Below are positions 36,475 through 44,841 of a stretch of DNA of 64,000 bases, one piece after another. Source of the DNA: Gammaproteobacteria bacterium. GTDB taxonomy: Bacteria > Pseudomonadota > Gammaproteobacteria > Pseudomonadales > JAUIET01. Numbering within the stretch: position 1 is the first letter of the stretch; every line of letters begins with the position of its first letter. The DNA is taken from positions 1 to 64,000 of the forward strand of contig JAUIHW010000004.1 in assembly GCA_030431775.1 (NCBI GenBank), given 5' to 3'. The notes below the pieces were generated by a model. The model was not told the DNA's origin. It made no database searches and saw only the letters and a program-made list of their open reading frames with translations. Position numbers and translations under genes: made by a program.

Positions 36475-36591
36475 GGCCTCAAATAAAACTCGGGCTTACG
36501 CGACACGACGTGAATACATCCCTGTAGTCTCGTCTTCGAGATCCCTCTCTCAGACCAGACGGTCGCGAAAGCCCGGGTTTTATTCGAGGCC
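36475..36591. repeat. 117-bp palindromic intergenic element between converging genes
   Basis: The outer arms (36475-36504 and 36562-36591) pair over 30 bp with three mismatches, starting GGCCTCAAATAAAACTCGGG on the left. GCACGA words lie just outside both arms. The centre holds gtgaatacatccctgtag, a word I associate with dispersed intergenic repeats in gammaproteobacteria. It sits between the ends of converging genes, so it may also serve as a bidirectional terminator. No open frame inside. Confidence 0.65.
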
Positions 36592-36627
36592 TTCGTGCAA
36601 ATGGCCAAGCGCTATTGCGTTAGCCGT

Positions 36628-37365
36628 TCAAACTGCCGGCCGCGGTAGCCTTCTATCGACAAGAAAGAGCGACAGCGGGAACTCGCTGCGCTGGTTTTGC
36701 ATGGCGAAGAATACGACTTCGGCACGGGTATGGCAGAGTACGGCTCTGGGGAGCTCGGGCTGGGTGGAGTGCAGCGCCGCCGGGCTGAAGATCGCCACAT
36801 TACGGCCGCCGTTTGGGCAGCGGGCGGATGGGTACACCAGCACATCGGCCCCGCTTTCGCGGATACGGCTGCCCAGCGCCTGGGTGTCGCGGTAAAAGGC
36901 CGGGTCTGCCAGCGCCTGCCGGTATCTCTCATGCGCGTAGCCGCTGAGGTCGATACCCTGGTCAGATCGATAACTGAGCTCAAACAGGGTGTGTGCGCTC
37001 TGGATTGCATTGGGTGGCGGCTCGGCCATGTCGTGCCACCAGAGCAGGCGGTAATAGGCAACCTCAGCCATACAGGTTTGGACCTGGCGAGAAGCGTACA
37101 GAATGCTGCGCTGGTCGCGGCGACCGAAACGGGAGCCGTGACGCAGTGGCGGGTAACGAAACGGCGTGGCCAGCAAGTAATGCAGGTGGGCGGTGTCAGC
37201 CACCGCTGTTGGCTTTGCTTGCTCAATAAGCTGTTCCAACAAATCCTGCTCGGCCAGTGAGTCGCATAATTGCAGGGTGGCGGTTACCTCCTGACTTTCC
37301 ACCAGGCGTTGCGCCCTGCCCAACAAGGGCTCTGGCTGCAGGAGTATCTGCCTAAGCGCGGCCAC
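36628..37365 (-). CDS. RES-domain toxin (predicted NAD+ phosphorylase)
   Basis: About 245 residues if GTG 37365 is used; the frame stays open to 37479, but that part overlaps the antitoxin entirely. RES-family motifs include LLGRAQRLVESQEVTATLQL near the start, the Arg-containing GSRFGRRDQRSILYASR, AEVAYYR with the conserved Glu, and the Tyr/Pro-rich VLVYPSARCPNGGRN. Known RES toxins deplete cellular NAD+. It is the distal gene of a pair with the Xre/ParS-type antitoxin, overlapping it by 14 bp, the normal arrangement for neutralisation in cis. Confidence 0.87.
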   Translation of the reverse strand: MAALRQILLQPEPLLGRAQRLVESQEVTATLQLCDSLAEQDLLEQLIEQAKPTAVADTAHLHYLLATPFRYPPLRHGSRFGRRDQRSILYASRQVQTCMAEVAYYRLLWWHDMAEPPPNAIQSAHTLFELSYRSDQGIDLSGYAHERYRQALADPAFYRDTQALGSRIRESGADVLVYPSARCPNGGRNVAIFSPAALHSTQPELPRAVLCHTRAEVVFFAMQNQRSEFPLSLFLVDRRLPRPAV

Positions 37366-37717
37366 GCATCGCGTCGCAGTATTGCGCCACAAAAACCAGG
37401 CCATCCACCGACTGCATGGCCTGCAATGGAGATTGTCCAGCAAAGGCCGCGTTGGCGGTATGAAACCAATGGCGGACATTCTCCCCGTCTCCTCCCATCA
37501 AGGTGTGGACTGATCGATAAATGCGTAAAACGATCGCCGCCAGGCGGCCGGGGTTTTGCTGTGGATCCAGAGAGGCTGCCTGATAACTACGGCTGAGCGT
37601 GCTTCGGTTTACTCCGAGAATGGCGGCCATCAACTGGCTGTCCACACCCATTTGTTCCTGGGCGCGTTGCAGGGCTTTGGATAACACATTTTTAGGGTCT
37701 GGTTGAGCTTGCTCCAT
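37352..37717 (-). CDS. Xre/MbcA/ParS-type antitoxin (DUF2384)
   Basis: 121 residues from MEQAQPDPKNVLSKALQRA; ATG 37744 would add nine. An N-terminal helix-turn-helix (LMAAILGVNRSTLSRSYQA, about 29-47) is followed by the toxin-binding domain VLRIYRSVHTLMGGDGENVRHWFHTANAAFAGQSPLQAMQS with the ending YCDAMRGRA. It should bind the RES toxin and repress its own promoter. Upstream, TGCTATTATTG and two TGTGCA words could be the -10 and operator, but this is weak. Confidence 0.88.
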   Translation of the reverse strand: MEQAQPDPKNVLSKALQRAQEQMGVDSQLMAAILGVNRSTLSRSYQAASLDPQQNPGRLAAIVLRIYRSVHTLMGGDGENVRHWFHTANAAFAGQSPLQAMQSVDGLVFVAQYCDAMRGRA

Positions 37718-37818
37718 CCGGTTGCCGATATGAAAAATATGCACAATAATAGCACTTAACGCTGCTTTTGCACAGGTTTATGCAACTTTTAATCGGATAT
37801 TGATCATTACGCACCGCA

Positions 37819-38952
37819 TTATTCAGCCAGGAGTTCCGCGATCTCCTGTTCCGTATAGCCAATCTCAGCCAGAATCGCCCCACTCTGCTCGCCCGGTTTT
37901 ACTGCCTGCTTTGGTGGCCCGGCTGCGGTACGGCTGAAGCGGGGCGCCGGTGCCGGCTGCCATGTGTCACCGTCGTCCAGAAATGTTCCGCGCGCCTGAT
38001 GATGCGGATGCTGGCGCACTTCCTCCATCGACAATACCGGCGCATAGCAGACATCACTGCCAGCCAATACGCTATCCCACTCGTCCCGGGTTTTCCGGCT
38101 GATCACAGCGGCCAGTTGTTGCTTCATAGCTGGCCAGTTCGCAAAGTCGTACTGCTCGGCAAGCTGCGCTGCTGCCTCATCGCCCAGCCTGCTCAGCAAC
38201 TCGGCATAAAACTGCGGCTCTATGGCGCCCAGCGAGATGTATTTGCCGTCCTTGGTTTGGTAGTAGTCATAGAACGGAGCGCCCCCATCGAGCATATTGG
38301 TGCCTCGCAGGTCACTCCAGAATTGCGCTTGAAAGGCGGCGAACACACTGCTCATCAAGGTAGCTGTGCCATCAATCATAGCGGCATCCACCACCTGGCC
38401 TTCCCCGGACGATTTGACTTCAAGCAGCGCACAAACCATGCCGAAAGCGAGCATCAGCCCACCACCCCCGAAATCCCCAACCAAGTTGAGCGGAATGCTG
38501 GGCTTCTGTCCTGCCTGCCCGATGGCATGCCCGGCACCGGCGAGCGCAATGTAATTGATATCGTGCCCGGCGGTGTGTGCCAACGGACCGTCCTGGCCCC
38601 AGCCGGTCATGCGGCCGTAAACTAGGCGTGGGTTTCTCTGCAGGCAGTCGTCCGGGCTCAGGCCCAGCTTTTCCATCACTCCAGGTCGGAAGCCTTCAAT
38701 CAAGCCGTCGGCACGGCTGATCAGGCGCTTCGCCGCAGCCAGGCCTCGTTCATTTTTCAAATCCAGGCAGATTGACTGCTTGCCGCGGTTCAGAAAATCC
38801 AGTTTAGGGTTGTCGGCCGCGCCAAAGGTGCCGCCGCCCGGGCGGTCAACGCGGATGACTCGCGCTCCCATATCCGCCAGCAGCATGCCGCAGAAAGGCG
38901 CCGGCCCCAAGCCGACAATTTCAATGATGGTGGTGCCGTGCAATGGCCCCAT
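37819..38952 (-). CDS. CaiB/BaiF CoA transferase (alpha-methylacyl-CoA racemase-like)
   Basis: A 377-residue family III CoA-transferase fold. MGPLHGTTIIEIVGLGPAPFCGMLLADMGARVIRVDRPGGG is the racemase-type N terminus, GQDGPLAHTAGHDINYIALAGA (about 133-154) carries the His-Asp pair used by alpha-methylacyl-CoA racemase, and GLIEGFRPGVMEKLGL is shared by both branches. It may epimerise branched acyl-CoAs or move CoA. It is divergent from a crotonase, suggesting a joint role in branched-chain or isoprenoid acyl-CoA breakdown. Confidence 0.92.
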   Translation of the reverse strand: MGPLHGTTIIEIVGLGPAPFCGMLLADMGARVIRVDRPGGGTFGAADNPKLDFLNRGKQSICLDLKNERGLAAAKRLISRADGLIEGFRPGVMEKLGLSPDDCLQRNPRLVYGRMTGWGQDGPLAHTAGHDINYIALAGAGHAIGQAGQKPSIPLNLVGDFGGGGLMLAFGMVCALLEVKSSGEGQVVDAAMIDGTATLMSSVFAAFQAQFWSDLRGTNMLDGGAPFYDYYQTKDGKYISLGAIEPQFYAELLSRLGDEAAAQLAEQYDFANWPAMKQQLAAVISRKTRDEWDSVLAGSDVCYAPVLSMEEVRQHPHHQARGTFLDDGDTWQPAPAPRFSRTAAGPPKQAVKPGEQSGAILAEIGYTEQEIAELLAE

Positions 38953-39091
38953 AGCCTTATCCTCTTATAAAAGAGCGATTACAACAAACAGTGGCCTGAT
39001 AAATTATGACGCGATCGCAATTTAAGCCGGTTCACTTGAACACCACAACGTGGCACATTGCCGGTCGCTGCAAATACTTAGGAACACCGAT

Positions 39092-39889
39092 ATGCCTGCC
39101 GTACGGATTGAGAAAAGCAATGCGGTCATGACCGTCACTTTGAATCGCCCCGAAAAGCGCAATGCCATTAATTGCGAAGCCATGTGCATTCTGTACGACG
39201 CCTGGCAGGAGCTCGATAAAGACGACAATCTGCGCTGCGCTATATTGACCGGTAAAGGGCCTATATTTTGCGCCGGTATGGATTTGTCGGAAATCCCGAT
39301 TATGAGCTCCGGCAAGGCGAATTCGGAATACATGCAGCGCGCGCTGGACGAACCTGAGCTGATCATGGGCGCCTGGTTGCGCACTTACCGGCCGACCAAG
39401 CCAGTGATACTTGCAGCAGAAGGGGTAGCCCGCGCCGGCGGCACGGAAATTCTACAGGGTACGGATATCCGGGTTGCCGGTGAAAGCACAGTGTTCGGCA
39501 TCACCGAAGTACAGCGCGGTCTGTTCCCAATGGCTGGCTCAGCAGTCCGTTTACGGCGACAGATTTCTTACGCGGTCGCTGCCGAAATGCTGTTGTGCGG
39601 TGACGATCTGAGCGCCCAACGTGCCTACGAACTTGGTCTGATTAACCATGTGGTGGCAGACGGCACTGCCTTAGAGAAAGCGCACAGTATTGCTGATCGC
39701 CTCTGTCGCAATGGGCCGGTTGCTGTTAGGGCGATACTGGCGACCCTGCGGGAAACGGAAGTGCTCAGCGAACAGGATGCTTACCCAGTCGAACAAGCGC
39801 ACGGCATGCAGGTAATGGCATCAAAAGACGCCATGGAGGGGCCGCGCGCTTTTCTGGAGAAGCGCGAACCGGTATTTACCGGAGAGTAA
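39092..39889 (+). CDS. Enoyl-CoA hydratase/isomerase (crotonase) family protein
   Basis: 265 residues from MPAVRIEKSNAVMTVTLNRPEKRNAIN, with AGGA upstream. The oxyanion-hole segments are LTGKGPIFCAGMDLSEIP (about 52-69) and GVARAGGTEILQGTDIRVAGE (about 112-132). The usual catalytic Glu of hydratases at the second site is not clearly placed, so the reaction (hydratase, isomerase or other) is open. It is followed after 70 bp by an amidohydrolase on the same strand. Confidence 0.92.
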   Translation: MPAVRIEKSNAVMTVTLNRPEKRNAINCEAMCILYDAWQELDKDDNLRCAILTGKGPIFCAGMDLSEIPIMSSGKANSEYMQRALDEPELIMGAWLRTYRPTKPVILAAEGVARAGGTEILQGTDIRVAGESTVFGITEVQRGLFPMAGSAVRLRRQISYAVAAEMLLCGDDLSAQRAYELGLINHVVADGTALEKAHSIADRLCRNGPVAVRAILATLRETEVLSEQDAYPVEQAHGMQVMASKDAMEGPRAFLEKREPVFTGE

Positions 39890-39959
39890 TTGGCGACGGC
39901 TTTCATGCCTGGGCTAAAAGCAGTATCGTTACACGCTTAAACAACAAGAGAGGGTCATT

Positions 39960-41837
39960 ATGGCGCGTGGCAAGAAAGGTTGGGATACGCTTATTCAGAA
40001 TGCTCTGGTGTTTGACGGTACTGGTAATGCGCCCGAGCCGTTGGATATTGCCATCAAAGACGGCAAAGTAGCCGCCAAAGGCAGCGCACTGCCCGGCTAT
40101 GCCGCCAGCGAGGTGATTGATGCCGACGGCCTCTGGCTGATGCCGGGGCTACTGGACATTCATACGCACCTTGACCTGGAGGTTGATCTCGACCCACGGC
40201 TGCCCGAGGTCGTACGCCACGGCACAACAACCGTGCTGATGGGAAACTGCAGCCTGGGCACCAGCTTCGGCCAACAGATCGAAGGCGAACAGAACCCGAT
40301 TGTTGACTGTTTTACCCGGGTGGAGAACATCCCCAAACCGGTGCTCAACAAATGCGTTGAAGCCGTCTCCTGGAACAGCCCTGGCGAATACCTGGACCAT
40401 TTTGACAATGTTCCGCTGGGCCCAAACGTGGCGGCTTTGCTGCCGCATTCCATGCTTCGTGTCGAAGTCATGGGCTTGCAGGACAGTATCAGCCGCGACC
40501 CGACCGAAGCGGAATTACAGCGAATGTGCGATATTCTCGACGAGGCGATGGAACAGGGCTATGTGGGCATGAGCACCGACGGCTTACCGTTTCATTTTCT
40601 GGCCAATGAACCGCATACTGACAAACGCATACCCACTCAATTTGCAAGCTTCGGAGAGCTGAAACGCCTGCTCAACGTGGTTCGCGAACGTGATCGGGTC
40701 TGGCAGACGACACCAATTATCGAAAATCGCGCCAAAGCTTTCGTTTATTTTGCACTGACCAGCGGCCGTCTGTTCGGCAAGACCCTGAAAACCTCCGCTC
40801 TGTCGGTCATGGAGTTCGTCCTGATGCCCAAGGCCAGTGGCGGCTTCCTGAACTTTGCCAAACTGATGAACAGTAAGCTGTTCAAGGGGAATTTGCATTT
40901 TCAGTCTTTAGCCACCAATTTCCGCATCTGGTCTGATGGAATTGTCAGCCCTCTGTTTGAAGAGATGGATTCCACTTGCCGGTTGATTGCCAAGGAATAC
41001 GACGACGTGGAAGGCCGGCGCAAGTTGTTGAACGACCCGGAGTTTATTGAGCAATTCCGACGCGATTGGCACCATGGACGACGCGGCAATAACCTCGCCC
41101 ACTTCAAAACCAAAATGGGCCTGCCCGACACCATGGTGATTCGCGATCTGTTTCGCATGGTGTTTGATCGTGCTCCAGTCGAGATCTGGAACGGCAACAC
41201 CTTGCAGGAAGTCATGGACCGCCTGGAGCGTTACCAACACGGCGACAAAGAGGCCGCCAGAGACAGTAAAGAACAGGCTGAATTCGATAAGTTCCCGAAC
41301 CCAATCGAAGACGATGCCAATTTTATGCTGCATCTGCTACGCGAGTATGACCGTAACTTCCGCTACTGGGTTGACGTAGGCAATACCACGCGCTCAGTGG
41401 TCAAGGAACTTATGCTGCACGAACAAGCCCTGCCCGGCTTTTCCGATTCCGGCGCACACATCACGAACATGGCATTCTTTGACGTTAACCTGATGGCACT
41501 GCAGCTGGCCCAGGAGGATGGTCAGGACACTGTCGCCCGGGTCGTGCGCCGTCTAACCCGCGAGCCAGCAGAGTTCTTCGGACTGGACACGGGCCGCCTG
41601 GACATCGGCTCACAGGCCGACATCGCCATCATCAACCCTGACGCCCTGGCCAGCTACGATACCAATGCCAATCGCCAGCTGATCTACCGCGAGCTGTTTG
41701 AGCATGAGCAAATGGTGAACCGCTCTGATGGCGTGGTCTCCAGGGTGCTGATCAACGGCGAGACGGTCTGGCAGGACAACGATTTCACAGCGATTCTCGG
41801 TGAGAAAAAGCTTGGGCGGGCGTTACGCGCGCATTAA
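39960..41837 (+). CDS. Amidohydrolase, N-acyl-D-amino-acid deacylase-like
   Basis: A 625-residue metal-dependent amidohydrolase. The metal-binding HTHLDLEVD (about 64-72) follows the strand PGLLDIHTH. GTTTVLMGNCSLG and MLRVEVMGLQD match the D-aminoacylase subgroup, SDSGAHITNMAF (about 498-509) supplies the late Asp, and DLDTGRLDIGSQADIAIINPD is the C-terminal sandwich. Relatives hydrolyse N-acyl-D-amino acids, but members next to CoA genes may act on other amides. AGAGGG precedes the ATG. Confidence 0.9.
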   Translation: MARGKKGWDTLIQNALVFDGTGNAPEPLDIAIKDGKVAAKGSALPGYAASEVIDADGLWLMPGLLDIHTHLDLEVDLDPRLPEVVRHGTTTVLMGNCSLGTSFGQQIEGEQNPIVDCFTRVENIPKPVLNKCVEAVSWNSPGEYLDHFDNVPLGPNVAALLPHSMLRVEVMGLQDSISRDPTEAELQRMCDILDEAMEQGYVGMSTDGLPFHFLANEPHTDKRIPTQFASFGELKRLLNVVRERDRVWQTTPIIENRAKAFVYFALTSGRLFGKTLKTSALSVMEFVLMPKASGGFLNFAKLMNSKLFKGNLHFQSLATNFRIWSDGIVSPLFEEMDSTCRLIAKEYDDVEGRRKLLNDPEFIEQFRRDWHHGRRGNNLAHFKTKMGLPDTMVIRDLFRMVFDRAPVEIWNGNTLQEVMDRLERYQHGDKEAARDSKEQAEFDKFPNPIEDDANFMLHLLREYDRNFRYWVDVGNTTRSVVKELMLHEQALPGFSDSGAHITNMAFFDVNLMALQLAQEDGQDTVARVVRRLTREPAEFFGLDTGRLDIGSQADIAIINPDALASYDTNANRQLIYRELFEHEQMVNRSDGVVSRVLINGETVWQDNDFTAILGEKKLGRALRAH

Positions 41838-41952
41838 TCGTAAAAAACCGCCATATCGAACAATAAACATACGCCAACCGTGGCGAGCGTCAATTCTTTG
41901 ACTACGCTTATAAGATAAGCAAAAGCATTGCTAAGCCATTGAAAAGCAATAA

Positions 41953-41977
41953 CTATTGTGTGTTTTTTGCACAATAG
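41953..41977. promoter_or_regulatory. Inverted repeat upstream of the polysaccharide-type operon
   Basis: CTATTGTG and CACAATAG are perfect 8-bp arms separated by 9 bp in an AT-rich stretch 115 bp before the ATG at 42093. It could be a dimeric-regulator operator or a small hairpin. The rest of the 255-bp gap (41838-42092) shows no terminator or open frame I can support. Confidence 0.4.
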
Positions 41978-42092
41978 CAAAGTCTAGTGGTTACCGGTCA
42001 GGGAGAGATCAACACGTACAGTAAACCTTAAGATTATTGCCTGCTTGGCCGCTTACGGCCTGCGCAGTATCAGCAAGCCGGGCCGTTGTTTG

Positions 42093-43493
42093 ATGGATGC
42101 CAATCTGCAATATGAACCCCACCAGCGGGTTCTATATCTTAGCATCGGAAAACAATCCGACCGTCCGGCGTGGTCGCCAACCGTAATGACCTTGCAGTGT
42201 GATCGCTTTGAGCTGCAGACCGTACTGGAGCACCTGGACCCAAGCCTGGACGCAATCCTTGTCAATGCAGACGACCAAAGCATGGACACTGCGCTGTGGC
42301 AGCTTAGAAGTGCCGAGCCAAGCTGGTCATTGCCAATCTTTGTTGCCAAGCCACCGACTGCCCTCGCCGCCTGCCTGGCGGATGGAATCACTGCTGACAT
42401 TAACGAAGCCTGCACCAAGGCCGAGACAATTCGGCGACGCTTGGCACTGTTACCCGCAGCAGCAATGACCTACCCCTCTGCCGAGTACAAACTGCTGGCC
42501 TTTTTATTCAGTCGCGAGGGCTTAAAGCTTTCTCCAACCCTGCAAACTGACCAGGCAAAGCTCTGGGTGTACCCTTTACCGGAAGCTCTAGCTGCAAACT
42601 CCAAACAACAACCGGACATCACACAACTTGAGCTGGACGGTTTGCTCACTCCAGTTGGATTGCTTGACCGCCTGCGTGTCTGCAAGCACTGCGAGTCCGC
42701 CGCACTGAGCTTCATCGATACCTGCGCGAACTGCGACAGTATTGATATCGAACAAGCGCGTTTCTTTCATTGCTTTACCTGTGGCCATGTCGCCCCTGAG
42801 TCGAACTTCGCCCGCCGCGAGGGACTGATCTGCCCGCAATGCCAAACGCATTTTCGGCACATTGGAGTCGATTACGATAGGCCACTTGAGCAGTACATCT
42901 GCAACAGTTGCAGCGCTACGTTTGTCGAGGGTAATACTGTGGCCCGCTGCCTCAGCTGCAAGAAAAATTCTGCACCTGAAGAGCTGCGGGATCATCGGGT
43001 CCAACACTACGCCATCACCGCCCACGCTGAGGCTGCGCTTCAACAGGGGCGGTTACGATCCCCGGAACCGTTGGCCACGACCGGACAGTTCGCCGCACCC
43101 GCGTACTTTCATCAAATGCTGGACTGGCTGCTGAACCTTGTTCAACGCTACGACTCAGAAGCTTTCTGCCTGCTGTCAATCGCTGTGGTACAACCACCTG
43201 GGCAAAACGACGCTGTACCCAGGGAACACAACGATGCGTTTTTCAAACGGGTTGCCGAGCTTATCCGGGACACCGATCTTATTCACAGAGTCAGTCAGGA
43301 CTCGGTCTGGATACTGCTGCCAAAAACGCCAGCCGGGTCGCTGAAAGCCTTTGTCGACCAGGTACGCAAACTGGCCATTCAACTTCGTCACTTCAAAGAT
43401 CAAGACCTGTATTTTAGCAGCCTGTGCATTCCAGAAGACATTCCTCCCACTCACTCTGCAGACACCGTACTGCAGTTCCTGCAACAGGGCTGA
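42093..43493 (+). CDS. TackOD1-type zinc-ribbon protein with degenerate GGDEF domain
   Basis: 466 residues from ATG 42093 (TTG 42045 also possible). The N-terminal 100 residues look like a pseudo-receiver alpha/beta fold. Residues 197-289 contain six CxxC pairs (CKHC, CANC, CFTC, CPQC, CNSC, CLSC) with FTCGHVAPES and RHIGVDYDRP, the pattern I recognise as the TackOD1 metal-binding domain. The C-terminal part resembles a GGDEF domain, but the signature is SQDSV (about 401-405, in HRVSQDSVWILLPKT), so it should not make c-di-GMP. It starts the operon with the GT2 synthase, 10 bp ahead, and is probably its regulator (inference). Confidence 0.82.
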   Translation: MDANLQYEPHQRVLYLSIGKQSDRPAWSPTVMTLQCDRFELQTVLEHLDPSLDAILVNADDQSMDTALWQLRSAEPSWSLPIFVAKPPTALAACLADGITADINEACTKAETIRRRLALLPAAAMTYPSAEYKLLAFLFSREGLKLSPTLQTDQAKLWVYPLPEALAANSKQQPDITQLELDGLLTPVGLLDRLRVCKHCESAALSFIDTCANCDSIDIEQARFFHCFTCGHVAPESNFARREGLICPQCQTHFRHIGVDYDRPLEQYICNSCSATFVEGNTVARCLSCKKNSAPEELRDHRVQHYAITAHAEAALQQGRLRSPEPLATTGQFAAPAYFHQMLDWLLNLVQRYDSEAFCLLSIAVVQPPGQNDAVPREHNDAFFKRVAELIRDTDLIHRVSQDSVWILLPKTPAGSLKAFVDQVRKLAIQLRHFKDQDLYFSSLCIPEDIPPTHSADTVLQFLQQG

Positions 43494-43503
43494 GGAGCAC
43501 AGA

Positions 43504-44841
43504 ATGTACGAGCTGCTTCTTGAAACACTGACCACTCTGGAAATCTATTTCAGCCGCCTGGCGACCGATGATGTGCTCACTTATGTTGCCGAGCTGGCAC
43601 CTTTTGTTGTGGCATTCGAAGTACCACTGTATCTGCTGATTCTCATCGGTGTTTTCAAGCACTACCATCGGCGTTGCCATACACCTCCCGGCCCACTCAC
43701 TTACTCTCCATCAGTGAGTTGCATCGTGACTTGTTACTCGGAAGGCAAAGACGTTCAGACCACCATAAGCTCTATGGCCAACCAGTTGTATGCCGGCAAA
43801 ATCGAGATACTGGCCATGATCGATGGTGCTGTGAGCAATAAAGATACCTATGATGCAGCGATGGACATGCTGCCGCAAATTAGCTGCATGCCGCAACGCT
43901 CTCTGCGTGTGATACCCAAGTGGCTAAGAGGTGGCAGAGTGTCGTCCGAAAATACTGGCCTGGCTATCGCTCAGGGCGAAATCGTCATGGTGCTGGATGG
44001 CGATACCTCGTTCGATAACGACATGGTCGCCAACGCCGTACAACATTTTGCTGACCCTTGTGTTGCGGCGGTCTCCGGCAACCTTCGCTTACGAAATACC
44101 AAAGACGGTCTGGCTGCGAAGTTGCAGGCCATCGAATACATGATGTCTATCGGTACCAGCAAGGTTGGTTTGAGTGAATTCAATGTGGTCAACAACATAT
44201 CTGGGGCCTTCGGCATCTTTCGCACCCGAATCATGCGCCATATCGGCGGGTGGGATTCCGGGACGGCCGAAGATCTGGACCTCACATTGCGCCTCAAAAA
44301 GTACTTTGCTCGCCATCCTCATATGCGCATTGTGTTTGAATACTATGCGCTAGGCCACACCGACGGGCCGGGAACTTTTAAGGACTTCTTCAAGCAGCGC
44401 CATCGATGGGATGGAGACCTCTACTATCTGTACATCCTGAAACACGCGTTTGGCCTGAAACCAGCTTTAATGGGCTGGCGTAATTTTCTTGCGCTTGTCT
44501 GGATGGGCCTGTTTTTCCAGCTGATCATGCCATTCATCATTGTTGCCTATACATTATATTTAGGCATGACCGCTCCGTTGCCGGCGATGTTGGCGGTACT
44601 TGGACTGGTCTACCTGTTTTACTTCTTTTGTAGTCTGGCACTCTACTTGACCGGTGTCTTTTTGCTGTCTGATCGTAAAACAGAAGACCTTAAACTCATC
44701 TGGTGCCTGCCCTTTGTACCTTTATTCACTTTTGCCACACGCTGCTGGTCAGCCTTTGCCTGCGTGGATGAAATAGTTCGCCACATTCACCTGGATTCCA
44801 GCATGGCGCCCTGGTGGGTATTGAGGAAAACCAAGTTTTGA
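43504..44841 (+). CDS. Processive membrane glycosyltransferase, GT2 family
   Basis: 445 residues. An N-terminal membrane segment lies at about 31-51, and the GT-A domain holds VSCIVTCYSEGKD, the DxD motif DGD (165-167), TAED (254-257) and the processivity motif QRHRW (298-302) shared by cellulose, hyaluronan and PNAG synthases. C-terminal helices (about 328-390 and 398-420) form the transmembrane channel. There is no PilZ domain. It would polymerise and translocate a polysaccharide across the inner membrane. Its stop overlaps the TTG start of the next gene by 4 bp. Confidence 0.9.
   Translation: MYELLLETLTTLEIYFSRLATDDVLTYVAELAPFVVAFEVPLYLLILIGVFKHYHRRCHTPPGPLTYSPSVSCIVTCYSEGKDVQTTISSMANQLYAGKIEILAMIDGAVSNKDTYDAAMDMLPQISCMPQRSLRVIPKWLRGGRVSSENTGLAIAQGEIVMVLDGDTSFDNDMVANAVQHFADPCVAAVSGNLRLRNTKDGLAAKLQAIEYMMSIGTSKVGLSEFNVVNNISGAFGIFRTRIMRHIGGWDSGTAEDLDLTLRLKKYFARHPHMRIVFEYYALGHTDGPGTFKDFFKQRHRWDGDLYYLYILKHAFGLKPALMGWRNFLALVWMGLFFQLIMPFIIVAYTLYLGMTAPLPAMLAVLGLVYLFYFFCSLALYLTGVFLLSDRKTEDLKLIWCLPFVPLFTFATRCWSAFACVDEIVRHIHLDSSMAPWWVLRKTKF

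Noticed and set aside
38953-39091. CACAACGTGGCACATTGCC as sigma-54 promoter of the crotonase gene
   Set aside because: The spacing between TGGCAC and TTGC is one base instead of five.
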